Positions 1 to 13,437 of a stretch of 64,000 nucleotides of DNA are shown here, in pieces. The notes beneath the pieces are model-generated. The model searched no databases. It had not been told where the DNA came from and saw only the letters and a list, made by a program, of their open reading frames with translations. Origin of the DNA: Dallia pectoralis (Eukaryota > Chordata > Actinopteri > Esociformes > Umbridae); contig CM055736.1 in the NCBI GenBank assembly GCA_029465975.1, positions 9,314,207-9,378,206 of the forward strand, read 5' to 3'. Made by a program: the position numbers and the translations under genes. Positions within the stretch are counted from its first letter, which is position 1. Each line of letters opens with the position of its first letter.

Positions 1-66
1 GTAAGCTAGCGGTTAGCCCGCTAATGAAGAGTGTAAAGCCATACTAAACCCCATGGCCCCTCAGGG

Positions 67-156
67 CACACACACACGTGCGCGCACACACACACACGCG
101 CACACACACACACACACACACACACATCCTCACAAACACACACACACACACACACA
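67..156. repeat. (CA)n microsatellite with CG interruptions
   Basis: Alternating CA repeat with a few CG steps and two short breaks. It continues into a TC-rich patch to about 230. From there to about 586 the DNA is AT-rich and I see nothing else in it. Confidence 0.95.
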
Positions 157-589
157 ATCGGTTTCTATCTCTCTTTTCCTCACTTCATCCCCCTTTCTCT
201 CTCTCTCTCACTCTCACACACTTTATCCTCTGTCTCTTTTCTTCACATCACCTGGCAATTTAATTCAGTCAATTTAATTCAATGGGCTTTAATGGCATGA
301 AAACATAAGTTGGAAATAAAATAAAATATAACAACACCACTAAAAGATAACAAATAATTTATAGCAACACTTAGAATAACAGAATGACACTATAACAATA
401 CAACCTACATTAAACTTGTTTTACAATATCCACACAGAATAAACATGTGCATACAGTCACTGGTAAGGATGGCGAGTTATAATCACTCAAGACAGTTCAC
501 AGTGTTGTCTGTGGCACTGACTGTGCTTTTCTCATGGCTGCAGGACACTAATCGAGCTGCTGTGATTGTACATTGCCTCACTTCGCCTA

Positions 590-865
590 ACAAAAATGGT
601 ACTCTGTCAGCGTTTGATTTATTTTGTAATTATTTGCGTGTGTGTGTGTGATCTGTGGGAAATGTTGGCTCTGATCATACATTTTGCAAATGGTTAGAAA
701 GTGCAGCTCCGATTCCACCTCATTTTGTGGGCAGTGTGCACATAGTCTGTCCTCTCTCGGGAGCCAGGTCTGCCTGTGGCGTCCTTTCTCGATAGCAAGG
801 CCACGCTCACTGAGTCTGTACATAGTCAAGGTTTTTCTCAATTTGGGGTCTGTTACAGTTGTCAA
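590..865 (-). mobile_element. LINE (non-LTR retrotransposon) ORF2 C-terminal remnant
   Basis: The minus-strand frame contains KLRKTLTMYRLSERGLAIEKG and then a zinc-knuckle-like pattern C-x2-C-x9-H-x4-C (CAHCPQNEVESELHFLTIC). This arrangement is typical of the segment after the reverse transcriptase domain in fish LINEs. The same kind of peptide, including a following FPQIT, is very common in salmonid and pike genomes. Only about 90 residues remain, with no RT catalytic YxDD part, so this is a dead 3'-end fragment. The plus-strand frames over the same DNA are shadows. Confidence 0.7.
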
Positions 866-900
866 GTATTAACTTATCCTGTGTCTCTCTCTCACACTTC

Positions 901-902
<2 letters not shown>

Positions 903-972
<70 letters not shown>

Positions 973-992
973 TCTCTCTCTCCCTTTCTGTC
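903..992. repeat. (TC)n microsatellite
   Basis: Nearly pure TC dinucleotide run with a few CCC interruptions, right beside the LINE fragment. Confidence 0.95.
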
Positions 993-2571
993 TCTTTCTC
1001 TCTCTCTCTGCATCTGTCTGGTTGGATATCAGTCTTACTCTCTATCAGTCTCTCACTCCCTATGTCTTGTGTGGATCAAGCAATTTAGCCTCTATTGACC
1101 TCTACGTACCAAACTAATCCTCTATAAATTATGCATAACCTTTTGCATGGCAGATTTCCCACATACCAACTGTTTGTTCCATATTCCCTCCACATTATCC
1201 TCAAATACTACACAACAATGGACTGCATTCAATTACAGAACAAGCACCACCGAATCTGAATGGCAAGCAATATTAATACGACTAAACAATACTGACCAAA
1301 TAACAGGAATAAATCAAACACAGTCTTCTCAAAACCTGGGCGGATTATGGCACATTGTTATAAAGTACATGCCGTAGCTATAGCAACAATGTTTGAAGCC
1401 AAGGTAAAACCGATTACAGGAATAATCACAGATTAAATATTCACACGACAGAGCTTATTTCTTTTAAGAAGCGTCACTATTCAAACCTTCTCTGACTCAC
1501 CGAAAACACAAGTTTGAGTTTCATGAAAGGGGTGTTTTTTTCTGAACATTCACAGTGAAATACGTACTTTTTAATATCAAAGATTTCCACTTTCTGAACC
1601 TCTTGGTACCATATTCGGTCATTCAAGGCTTAAGGGGCCGGTACCTTCTGAGTCTTTTATTCAGTACTACAGTATCGCATATTTAGTTTAGAGTATGGCT
1701 CTGGTAAATTGTAGTGTACCATGTAATATTTGGAATGGCACACATACACACGCACGTACACACGCACATGCCTGGCACGTACGCACACGCGCACACACAG
1801 GTAATTTACTCAGTACCTGTACTGTATTATCTTCCGTGAAAAGCTAATGAAGCAGGGATAATTTGGAGTATTTTGCTAAAATAGATTTGTCTATGAATCT
1901 TTACAAAGAAATACTATAATGTATACTGTCTTTAGATAAGAGGACAGGTTTTCGCTGATGAGATTGGTTACGCAACATTAAGCAACGCACAAATTGTTTT
2001 CATCTATTTAAAATCCTCATAATGTGTCGTGACGGTTTTCTGTTCACTGACACAGCCAGGAGATATTGTCATTTTCCGCAAGCTGTGCAATTCTCAGAAA
2101 CAGATCTCAGACATATCTTACTGCGTACATAGATGTGCTAAGATATACATCGTGTACGATTGACAGTAAAAAAGAACTCAACTGGTGTCAAATAAGGTCA
2201 AGCTCTCCATAACGACGCAGTAGAAACCATCAGAGCTCGCGTACAGTTAGCTGGCAGTTCAGTCCGCCGGCAGTTCAGTCCGCCAGTAGGCCGCACTGCG
2301 CATTTTAAAGGTTTAAACGATTAAACGCTCCGTGCTCCCGTTCTGGATCCCTATTAGGTGTGAGCGATGTCCCGGCTCCATCTGTGTCTCTCTGAGCCGC
2401 TGACGGTCTGGTCGAATGAGAGGCAGAGGAGCAGGAAGGCAGCAGAGGAGAAACAGAAAGGTCTCCGGGATCCCTGTGGTCTCGACCCAGTTAAGACAGG
2501 TTCTGTGACTGATAACAGACGCTGAAATCCGCAGACAGTGTCTATTGAGACAATGAATGAGGAGTCGAGCA
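993..2571. other. Non-coding intron DNA
   Basis: AT-rich sequence with no recognisable exon or element. A short alternating purine-pyrimidine tract (CA/CG) lies at about 1740-1800. No supported gene. Confidence 0.6.
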
Positions 2572-2576
2572 GTGTG

Positions 2577-2614
<38 letters not shown>

Positions 2615-2701
2615 TGTGGCTGTGTGGGTGTGTGTGCGCGTGTGGGTGTGTGTGTGCTGTGCTTGTGTGTGTGGGTGTGCGTGTGTGTGTGGGTGTGCGT
2701 G

Positions 2702-2746
<45 letters not shown>

Positions 2747-2796
2747 CTGTGTGGGTGTGTGCGGCTGTGCTTCTGTGTGTGGGTGTGTGTGCGCAT
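2572..2796. repeat. (GT)n microsatellite with GGC/GCG variants
   Basis: About 225 bp of GT repeat with interspersed GGGTGTG and GTGGCTG variants. It produces cysteine/valine or histidine/threonine pseudo-frames that are not genes. Confidence 0.95.
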
Positions 2797-3000
2797 GCTT
2801 TAGGTGGAGGAGAGCATTAAGTTGGAGATGTAACGTTGGCATATGCTGTAGTGCTGTGTATCTCTAGAACGGACCGAGGTCAACGTCTGATCTTTTCACT
2901 TCGCCTTGATGTTGTTGCGTCAGTCAGAATGAATTAGAATGCATCCCCCAGCCCCGCTCGGAAAGTGCTGAGTTAAAGATCTAAATCTGATGTGAGGTGT

Positions 3001-3041
3001 ACACACACACACACACATACACACACACATAGACACACACA
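3001..3041. repeat. (CA)n microsatellite
   Basis: Short CA repeat with a few TA/GA interruptions. Confidence 0.9.
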
Positions 3042-4511
3042 GTCTGAGCGGATCATAGAACAAAACGCAACAACATTCTTCCTTATCATACAATTTCTAT
3101 CCCGACTTAAATTATCCCTGATAACTCGAGACGTCTTGAAACTTTTTGCTCGACTGCCAACAACTTCCATTATCTCCCCTCTGGTGCCCTCTGCCAGTGT
3201 CTGACTCTGAAAGACCCATAGAGGCTAACGAATGGGAACAGTTGACGGACATAGAACAAGCAGTATAGACTGATTAATACTCGGCTAGAGACCCCAGACA
3301 CACCATCAACGGCTAATTTGGCTAATTGGACATTTCCACCACCTAATGATGACATCTCGTAATTATCCCAGTGGACCCCAGTTGCATTGAGAGAGCGTGT
3401 GTGTTGTGCGCGCGCGCGTGTGCACGGTGTGTCCGGTTTTAACTTGACATTTAGAGGTTCAGTTGGGATCAATAATGAGGATTAAAGAAAACAACAGCCC
3501 CGGGTATGTCGACGCCAAAAAGTGGAATTCCGACTTTTCCCCGTAACGACCAACTTCCGGCCGCGCTGATTGATAGCATCCCGCACCTCAAGAATTCCGA
3601 CTGTTTCGATAGCGGCACTTAATGGGATTCTCATCGGTCGTCTCCCTAATTAACGGAAAACATGAACAGGTGCAAGAGATCTCCGTCTGCCTGACAGAGG
3701 AAGGAAAAGACGTTGAACATGAAGTGTCGGTTTTCAGGGGGCATATATGTCTGGTTCCTTCTGCCTGCCCGGACAGTCACTCATAACGGTTCCCCCCTTC
3801 TAAGGCCGTGCCCGTCTCTCTCCTGAGTGCTCGACAGAATGACGCACAACAGACGATAAGAGGCACGCGAGACGGTGTTCCGGGCCCGTAGAGGCCCCAG
3901 TTAATAGACTCGGGCAAACTCCGAGACCTCCCCCACAAGCTCCATCATGCACCGCGGGAACTATTGTTCCGATGACAATGTAAACAAACCGATCGATAGC
4001 TCATTAGTCATTTGCCTCCGGAGGGAAACAAGTTTTTCGGGGGATCCACTTTCCCAAACCAAATGAAGCCAATCAATGAGCACTCCGTCGAGACCTCCTG
4101 GTGAACCACGGCGGGTGGAAGTCATTCCTGACGTCTCCCTCCTGTTGCGTCTCTCTCTCTCTCCCTCTCTCTCTCTCTCACTCTCTCTCTAGTGTGTTCC
4201 GTCTCTCGCTCTCAGTGTTCTTTATCACTCCGGTTACGCCTCCCTTTCTCTAGCTCTCTCTTTCCCTCTTCCTCCCTCAACCTCTTCCTCTCAACCGTTA
4301 GTGCCGTTTGTAAAGCGGCGCAAATTCCTGCATCCATCTGCAGATGAAATAGCGGTTATTTGCTTTTAGTCGTCGATACAGGTGAACAAAAAGCACATCT
4401 GCACCCACTCTGAGAATGCAAGTTCACCGGGAGTTCACAGAGTAAAATTGCACATGCGTTATCACATAATGAAAGCATCTGAAATGCTTGATAGACACGC
4501 ATCTGCGCGTG

Positions 4512-4548
<37 letters not shown>

Positions 4549-5288
4549 CATCAGGGGCCGATGATTTCTTTATTCAAGCACCCAGACCAAACAAAACAAA
4601 GACACTCTATAGGATGGATAATAGTGACTAGTTAGCACTCCTCCCAGAGCCATTAGGTCATACGTGCTGACAGTGGTTAACCTATGGATTGCCTCATCCC
4701 AGCTGGACAGGTCCACGTCAAGTGTGCTCAAAGAGCGTCAGAGTCGACCGCACAACGGGAACACTCGTTCGAGTCCTGCGGCCCGGTTAAGTCGCGAGCG
4801 AGCGACAGCACGCTGTACATCCTCCTGTTAACACATCTTTTCGACATGCTCAGCCATCACTTCCAGGTATTACCTATTCGTTGTGACACCTCAGAGGCAC
4901 AACTACATTCGTGTGAACGGAAGAACGTCTGAAGTGTATACGTGGGTCTCTGGTGAATGTCTGGTTTCCCATAGGCACTGTGTCCCTGCTCATGTTCACG
5001 TCGCCCTGTCTCCCGACGACATAACCGTCTCTTCCCACCGGCGCCGATTTCTCCTGTTACACGTTCAACTGGCTTCTCGGCTCCTCTGTTCTCCTCAGAA
5101 CAACCCCCCAGTCTGTCAGCCTCCCGGATGCCAGCCTATCCCCTACCAGTGTATGGCGCCCTACCTGTGGCCATATCCCAGTGGGCCGCGAGGGAAAACT
5201 GTGCACTTCAGCATGAGGGAAATATGCTGCCACTTGAGACACCACCCGGGCCTTTGATTCCCTAATGCATCTCTTATGTGGTGAGCCA
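3042..5288. other. Non-coding intron DNA with two short simple repeats
   Basis: Mixed-composition DNA with moderate CpG content. It includes a CT-rich run at 4149-4191 and a (CA)n run at 4517-4545. The open frame at 4883-5257 has no recognisable domain and no splice context. No gene is supported. Confidence 0.6.
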
Positions 5289-6172
5289 CCGATCACACAC
5301 ACCTATCACACACACACACCTATCACACACACACACCGATCACACACACACACACACACACACACCTATCACACACACACACCTATCACACACACACCTA
5401 TCACACACACACACCTATCACACACACACACCGATCACACACACACACACACACACACACACCTATCACACACACACACCTATCACACACACACCTATCA
5501 CACACACACACACCTATCACACACACACACCTATCACACACACACACACCTATAACACACACACACCTATCACACACACACACCTATCACACACACACAC
5601 CTATCACACACACACACACCTATCACACACACCAATCACACACACCAATCACACACACACACCTATCACACACACACAAACCTATCACACACACACACAC
5701 ACACACCTATAACACACACACCTATAACACACACACAAACCTATCACACAAACACCTATCACACAAACCTATCACACACACACACACACACACACATCAC
5801 ACACACCTATCACACACACACACCTATCACACACACACCTATCACACACAAACCTATCACAAACACCTATCACACACACCTATCACCCACACACAAACAT
5901 ATCACACACACCTATCACACACACACCTATCACACACACACACACACCTATCACACACACACACACCTATCACACACACACCTATCACACACATCTATCA
6001 CACACACACCTATCACACACACAAACGCCTATCACACACACACCTATCACACACACACACCTTTCACACACACACACACACACACACCTATCACACACAC
6101 ATATCACACACACAGACACGTATCACACACACACACCCATCACACACACACCCATCACAATTATCACACACC
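5289..6172. repeat. (CA)n array interrupted by CCTATCA
   Basis: About 880 bp of CACACAC runs of varying length, each broken by CCTATCA (variants CCGATCA, CCAATCA, CCTATAA). It behaves as an irregular minisatellite of 14-26 bp that grew from a CA repeat. The open frames across it (HTHTYHTH-type) are artefacts. Confidence 0.95.
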
Positions 6173-6233
6173 TACCTATTGGCATTCAGAATTATATCCA
6201 CCCAGTTTCTAATACGCCATTGAAGACTGAAAC

Positions 6234-6295
6234 TGTGTGTGTGTGTGTGTGTGAGTGTGTGAGTGTGTGTGCGTGTGTGCATGTGTGAGTGTGTA
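6234..6295. repeat. (GT)n microsatellite
   Basis: GT repeat with GA and GC interruptions. Confidence 0.9.
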
Positions 6296-6466
6296 GGCCG
6301 GGTGACCTTCCTTGCTCGTTATCTTTGTAATGGGACTACGTATATTGGTGAACATGTTGCTCATCAATAGTATTCAAGTCACCATACAAATGAGGTCATT
6401 CCTATTAATGATGGGTATAATTCAACTAGAATGACAAGGGCTGTCCACGGTTACCTCACAACTGGA

Positions 6467-6468
<2 letters not shown>

Positions 6469-6527
<59 letters not shown>
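6469..6527. repeat. (CA)n microsatellite
   Basis: Pure CA run of about 29 dinucleotides, adjoining the CCTAACC-type dispersed repeat to its right. Confidence 0.95.
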
Positions 6528-6530
<3 letters not shown>

Positions 6531-6735
6531 CAACCAATCCCATTATCCGTACGCCCCAGAAAACACAGCACCACACATCCACTCATCCACCCTAACTAAA
6601 ACTAACTAAAACCCTAACCGTAACTATTAACGTAACCACTAAACTTAACCTCTAAACCTAACCAATAAACCTAAACAAATATGTTTTCCTTGTGGAGACA
6701 AGTGAAATGTTCCTCTTCACAAGTACAGTAAAACC
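6528..6735. repeat. Dispersed fish repeat: CA-linked, degenerate CCTAA-rich segment
   Basis: Degenerate copies of ACCCTAA/AACCTAA (about 6590-6675), followed by TTCCTTGTGGAGACAAG. This layout of CA repeat, CCTAACC-like block and TGTGGGGACA-type block is a familiar dispersed repeat in teleost genomes. Related copies lie at 12485-12780 and, in opposite orientation, 47395-47561. Confidence 0.6.
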
Positions 6736-8398
6736 AGAATGACTACATGTGCACACACACACGCCCACACGCAGGCCGATGTCGTGGCTTTTTCCGGATA
6801 TGCCGTTATTTTTAGGTAGCAGACAATTTCAGGATGAGAGGATAAAATTACTGGACCGGTGATAATTGCAGCAATGTTGGTGTTCAGTGAATTTGTGCCG
6901 TGTGTCTGGACTGGATGTGTCACTGCTGTAGCTAAAGCGCCAAACATGACTCACGATATTCACTAACAGCGGCATCGGCCTGACGGTATTGTAAGCCACT
7001 TCCTATTTTGAGAGGTCATTAAATGCTGCTGCCGTCTGAACCGTTCAGTAGAGTAGAGGAGAGGGAGGGAGCAAGAGAGAGGGAAAAACGAAAAAAGATA
7101 AGAAGAGATGGAAAAGAGGGAAGACCTCTCATTAGTTTAATTAAAATCCCAAACCCGGGGACTGTTAGCAAAAACAAACTGCAACCACAGCTCGTCCTCT
7201 TCAAAAAACACACTGGGCCGTACTAGTTTGGGTTCTCACCCAGTTCTACAGATCTGGTGTGAGCGGGCTGTGTCCGATCTATCGGCTATGCTTATTGGTT
7301 AATGTCGTATACGAAGAGCCAACATCCTAGTGTAAAAACCACGTTCTCGGTCGAGGCCGGCCGCCCGAGCTCTGTAGGCCACAGCCCACTGGGCTTATGG
7401 TAAATCACCAGACAAATCCCACCGTCAGAGTCCACCTAACCCACTACATAACGGGCCGATCCATCTACACTCGGTCAACACAGGGTATAGAGGGGTTCAC
7501 ACCAAACAGCTTTCAGAAGGCCCTAATCCGAGTTCCTTCCCCCGAGGCGGCCGAGCCTTTTCATCAGCCTCCGGAAAAGCCGCTAACCTGAACCATTGTG
7601 GGACTCAATCCAGCCCTGAGTTCAGCGCGACCGAGCGGCTTCGCGGCGCCTCAGGCGGATAACGGGAGGCGTCCGGTGTTGCCCGCGGAACCGTAATAAA
7701 GAACTACCTCAAGGTCACTTGAACACGTCCCACGACGCGAGGTCACTTCCTGTGACACTTAAATGAACGATGGACTGGCCCGGCTCATCCGGAGCCCGTT
7801 ATTAACACGGGCCACGGGCTCACCGCTCCGTACGCTCGACGATAGAAGGAGCCCTTGTCTCGCGACTGTATTAGAGCCTTGGTGATTTATCCTCTGCTCT
7901 CTGTGAAGGAGACATCGTTTGTATTCATTTGCCTTATTTTTATCCTACATTTATCTTTTTCTTCTCGCCGCATGTCACTGCTCCGCTAAAAGAGACGTCC
8001 TCCCAACCTCCACCGCGAACATGCCCATGTAACTCTCGCGGAAATTGCCCGCGTATGACAGCAGTTTCTTTCCTTTTAATGGTACCAAAGGCCGTTCCTT
8101 GTGACTAGTGCATTAGTTTCTAGTGCACTTTCTTCGACACGGAAAGCGGACCAGATGTTTGAAGGGTAGAATAATGACGTATGAATTGCCCGGCTCACTG
8201 AGAGACTAAATGTGGTCCACCAGGACAGAGCTACTGTAGCAGGAAGCTGCAGCATCCCAAGGACAAAGGCTACTGTGACTTCTAATTCTCCGCAGGGCTT
8301 CAGCGAACAATTAGATGTGAGGAGCATACAGGGCAACTGTGGGTTGGGCTGCGCCTCCGGATACCGACTCGCAAACTAAGGGAAAAAAAGTCTGACGC
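6736..8398. other. Non-coding intron DNA
   Basis: Unique-looking sequence, GC- and CpG-richer between about 7340 and 7880. No exon with a recognisable protein or paired splice sites was seen. Confidence 0.6.
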
Positions 8399-8565
8399 AC
8401 ACACACGCGCGCGCAACCACACACACGCGTGCACACACCCACACACACATACACAAAACATAGATCGACACACAGACCAAAACACAGACACACAGACAAA
8501 CAGACTCACAGAGATGCGCAGAAACGCACACACACAAATACACACACGCACGCACACACACACAT
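8399..8565. repeat. (CA)n microsatellite with GA/CG interruptions
   Basis: About 165 bp of CA repeat, with CACAGAC and CACGCG variants. Confidence 0.9.
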
Positions 8566-10354
8566 AATAGAGGCCCTCTTCAGATCCACCAGACATATCC
8601 TTTAGATGTGTTTCATTGAAAAGACAGGGGAACAAACCTCGCCGTCCAAACACCCGCCCCACCCAAACCCCCCGACAAACACACACATCCCTTCCGATCT
8701 CCCTCACACACCTAGTCTGTGTATATCTGGACCGATGAACACGGCTGCACTCTAACATCTCCTACGTTTACAGGTCGGTGAGGATAATAGCACAACGCCA
8801 CAACCGCATTCATTATTAAACAGGCCGTGTTCGTGAAATTGCTAACCCAGCCAATGAGGCTAAATTACACGACGCGACGTGCGCGCATAAAGAATAGGTG
8901 ACGGCACATTGCAATAATGAACAGCGCCACTTCGTAAGGGAAGAGACACAGAAGGGTAGAGAAACAACACAACAGCGGCTAGGCTACCTAATTATGCGTT
9001 TTATCATCTCAGTCACAATACAGTGCCTCGCCGCTGTCCTCGCCTCGTGGAAACACGCAGCTGTTCCGTCACAGCTTTAATGAGGGGAAATAAAAAAGAA
9101 ACGCTTTGGTCCAATTTGTATACATCCACAGAACCAACATTACAATTCCGGGCCTAACAACCCAAAACGCGCCCACGCGCAACCTCAACGGTCCCAAGAC
9201 GACCTAGAAGACTGGTGTCGTGGTCTCAGTGACTTGGTCGGCCGACTGCTTGGGCCGGGGACCTTAGCGGCAAGCACCTTAGCGGTAGGCACATTTGTAG
9301 GTTTCTAGCGCTTCTGGCGCTTCTGCGTCATGAAATCCATTAATTCCTATGAATTAGGCGCTGCGTGTTCAACTGTTTCATCGCTGACTATTGACCCATC
9401 TGAATTGTATTACTGTCAGTAAAACGGAACTGTCATCTGTTAACAAACGACACAGCTGTGCGGGATTAATTCCTCAGCGGAGAACTGAGGGGAAGTCATT
9501 TATTCTCCGCCGAGACGTTCCGAGCCTGATGTTGTCCTAAACATTATATTACCTTTCTGATGGTTTTCAAACACTTGACAACGTATGTGCCGTTCAGTCT
9601 GAAACGTAAAACCACCTGATCCGACGAGCAGTTCCGTTTCCTATGCCGCCACGCGCTTAAACGCAAAAGCTTCGGCTAACGGGCACAACAGAAGGAGATC
9701 ACATTCTCTGCTCAGCAATTGTGAAGAACCTTACAGACGTAAGGTTCGTCATTCCCAAGACCTCGACGAGACAAGACAGCTCCCATCGACCCGCCCATTT
9801 CCGGCCCAGAAGTACCGGGGCCAAGTTCTCTGCGGCCCAGAGCCTTTCATTGTGCGACGTAACACTGTGGGCGTTGCATGCTTATAGCTGCCGCGGCTGC
9901 AAGCTAGCGCTGTCTGTTTTATGACGCTTAAACATCCACCGTGAGTACCCTTTGAGGCATCATTTTCAAGGTAAACCTATAAGGTTCAGCTATAAACACA
10001 TACTGGTTGTTACTTTAGATAACAGCAAATATAGAAGAGGGAGCATATATTTAGCTATTATTGTTCTGTAATGTTTACACAGCTGACATCCCACAATGAT
10101 TTAAAAATGAAACAGGTAGAATGGTTCAAGCAAATAATCTACAGCTTCTATCAGTAGAAGCATCGTTTGACTCAAAATAAAAGCACATGTTTGATCTAAC
10201 AGCTGTATGATATTGGATCTGATCTCAGACCTGGCTGATCTGTGGTTTTTGTATTCTGTAGAAGTCATAACATTGTCGGAGAGGCTTTGCAAGCTCTTTC
10301 AACAATTATGAGCGATAGGGAGAAAACTGATATACAATGCCTGAAGCTATGAGA
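8566..10354. other. Non-coding intron DNA
   Basis: Unique-looking mixed-composition DNA without any recognisable gene, element or tandem repeat. Confidence 0.6.
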
Positions 10355-10376
10355 ATGTGTGTGTGTGTGTGTGTGT

Positions 10377-10412
<36 letters not shown>

Positions 10413-10643
10413 GTGTGTGTGTGTGTGTTTATATGTGTGTATATGTGTGTATAAATGTGTGTATATTTGTGTGTGTGTGTGTGTGTTTCTGTGTGTGTGT
10501 GTGTCTGTGTGTGTATATATGTGTGTGTATATCTGTGTGTGTATATATGTGTGTGTTTATCTGTGTGTGTATATCTGTGTGTGTATATCTGTGTGTGTAT
10601 ATCTGTGTGTGTATATCTGTGTGTGTATATATGTGTGTGTTTA

Positions 10644-10684
<41 letters not shown>

Positions 10685-10694
10685 CTGTGTGTGT
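10355..10694. repeat. (GT)n and GTGTGTATATCT compound array
   Basis: GT repeats flank a middle section (about 10510-10640) that alternates GTGTGTGTATATCT and GTGTGTATATAT units of about 16 bp. Both strands are open in several frames for over 100 codons, as expected of such a repeat. Confidence 0.95.
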
Positions 10695-12484
10695 TTAGAA
10701 ATGCTGAAAACGATTTCTGTGCTATTTTTGGTCTTAACATTTTGGTAATGATAATGTTGTTTATCTTCATGCAGTGATTAACTACAAAAATCTCAGGTAA
10801 AAAATATTCTTGAAATGTTCTTAAATAATATATTTGGATTTTCAGTTGTGTCACCAAACCACACTGGTCATTAAATAGACAAAAACTAATACAACCAAGA
10901 TACCTGCACCCAACAGTGGACGTAGTTCAGTAAAGTCCAGTATTTCACCCCAGCTGAAATAATCATACCAGAATAAAACTCTTCCCATATTTTCAACAAA
11001 ATGTGGGAAAAAACATAGCTAACTACCAGTGTAATTCAATTGAACCTAATTCAACATCATTCCTGTTTAACTGACAAGATAATGCTCCGTATAGCCTTCT
11101 GAATAAATCTGACAAACACAAACATTTAGCAAAAATGTAATTTAAGTATCCAAGACGGAAACACGCGTCTGCAGTGGCCGTGTCAAATCAAATACCGCGG
11201 TCCTAATGGCAGTTGTCAAATGACAATATACTAAATTATTCAAAATTTTCTTTTTTAAATAAAAATGGATTAGCATATTCATTATTTCTGGTCCACTGCA
11301 CGATGGTGGAATCGTTTCAAATGTGCACAGGTAGCCAAGGAGAGCACATTTTGACGTGACATTTTGACAGTTAGACGAGAACACCGCCACTGAACACATC
11401 ACTGCCACTCTGATTACACTCCCCCTAACAAATCCTTCTCACGACCTGAGATTTATTGGTATTTAAATTCTATGACAGGTCGATAAATAAGTGAAAGTAA
11501 ACATTTCTCACACATTAACTGAAAAACCAGAGTCAATAATTGGGCTTAAAATAGAAAAGCCCATGACAATTTAAAGTCGTTCGTTCAGAGTGGCTGGGTG
11601 GGTGGGTGTGTGGGTAAATATGTTAGCAGCACAGGGCCTGAACATGGAGCCATGCCATCCATTTGTCCAACGCCACGGAGAACAACCAGCCTCTGTGATG
11701 CCAACAGCGCTCATCGCTCATCGTTTCTCCTAGCGGACAGCTATGGGGGGGGGGGGTTGGCGGTTGTGCATGCACAAACAAATCACCCCACCCCGCAGAA
11801 ATCGCTGTAAGCCATCACAAGTGACACAGATGCAGGCAATGACATCCAAGCTAGATACATGCAGCTGCAATAGAGTCGCCCTTTAATACTGGTGACAGAT
11901 GCGGTGGGAGGTCAAATCATTCGTAGGGGGTAATCTTTCCAAGGACTTAAACGCTGCACTGAAGATTGACACATGATTGACCCTTTTATCTCTGTGGAGA
12001 AGACCACAGGGCAAGGGCGAGTGTTCAGGAAGCGCCTCGACGCCGCCGCAGCGGTTATCTAGAATAATGTCAAAAAGGCTAAACTGTTCCTAGATCAGCA
12101 CTTTGTGAATCTGGGGTCTTGAGCTATGGATTTATAGTTCAACATACATGAATGCACCTTACATTATACCTCTTAGGTCAATGTCATTGCAGTTACATGA
12201 TGATCAGAGATCTACTTAAAAATAATAGCGTTATCTGTTCTTCAGGCTTTTATTAGATATAGAAGGGGAAGCATTTATTGTATATGTGGGAATAAGATGC
12301 AGAAGGAGAGGAAATAAAATAAAACCCCAGAAGGAATTATTGGTTGACAAATCCAGAATGTGGCTCTATCTGACAATTAGTTAAAGAGAAATCCTTCCCT
12401 TTGGTGTTGACTACATGCAAACACAAATTCCACTGTAAATACACAGTTGCACTCTAACACAAACAAACAGGCATACTGACATGA
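10695..12484. other. Non-coding intron DNA
   Basis: AT-rich DNA. A run of G lies at about 11747-11757. No gene or element is recognised. Confidence 0.6.
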
Positions 12485-12780
12485 CACACACACACACCCA
12501 CACACATACACACACACAGGTTCACGCGACTATGTAAATGTTAACACCAAAGTCGAATGCCCCTAAAAAACCCTCAACAGCCTAACATTCATCCATCAAC
12601 CTAACCCTGGCCCTAAAACCTAACCCCTTACGCCTAACTTTTCTAACCCAATCTGTAACTTTTGCCCAAACACTTTTCGTTCTAACACTTAAGCTAAAAC
12701 TAAATGCATTTTTCTAAATGGGGTACAGATATAATGTCACAATTAGTTGTCTTGTTCTAATGGAGGCATTTTGGTCCCGG
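12485..12780. repeat. Dispersed fish repeat: (CA)n plus degenerate CCTAACC block
   Basis: CA repeat (12485-12519), then a stretch with CCTAACC, CCTAAAACCTAACCCC and similar words (about 12590-12700). Same architecture as 6469-6735 and 47395-47561. Confidence 0.55.
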
Positions 12781-13437
12781 TTAGTGTCGTCAAGTCAGAT
12801 ATACACAGCAAGTTGCCACAGCAACTGTTTCTAATTCTCTCCACCGTTACTCCTCCCAGTGTGTACACAACCCTAAAATACCACCGCACATCAACTCTTG
12901 AATTCCATTTTTATTGACAAGAACTTACAGTGGTATATATATATATATACATTTTCTCGTACTGGCTCTCAGTGGAAATGCAACCCACAAACCTGTCGTC
13001 GTAAGCTCCATACTCTGCCAACACAGCTACACAGGAACCGGCCAAGTGTTGCAAGTTCTTTCTACCCATTTTATTCGGTATTTTTCATTGTTATTCTTAT
13101 GACTGTATATATTCCATGTGTTGCCGTTTTCAGTTTTTTTTAAATGTTTTATTTACTTCCATCTGCGTTTTTTGGAATAGAGCCTGTAATAAATTCCCAC
13201 AGCTGTTTCTTTTATGCCGCATATGCCAAAACAATTGGATTTTAGTTACATTTACATAAAGGTAGCCTTTAGGTGGTCCTCACACTGTGAAAACACAGAT
13301 TCTGATCCAGAAATGTGCCATAAACTTCAAAAAGTTGTTTGTTCAAATCAAATTGACTGAAATATGAGATCGTATATCACCGCTGTTTATACTAATTGCA
13401 TGGTAACCAGCTCATAACAACAATACAACATATCAAA
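12781..13437. other. Non-coding intron DNA
   Basis: AT-rich, with a short (TA)n run near 12936-12948. Nothing else seen. Confidence 0.6.

Noticed and set aside
4883..5257. 124-codon plus-strand frame, and a possible degenerate copy of the GTAGTGCACTAC-type MITE near 5110-5190
   Set aside because: No known domain; the MITE similarity is limited to scattered short words.
6590..6680. Interstitial telomere array (CCCTAA)n
   Set aside because: The words are degenerate and not tandem; better explained as part of the CA-linked dispersed repeat.
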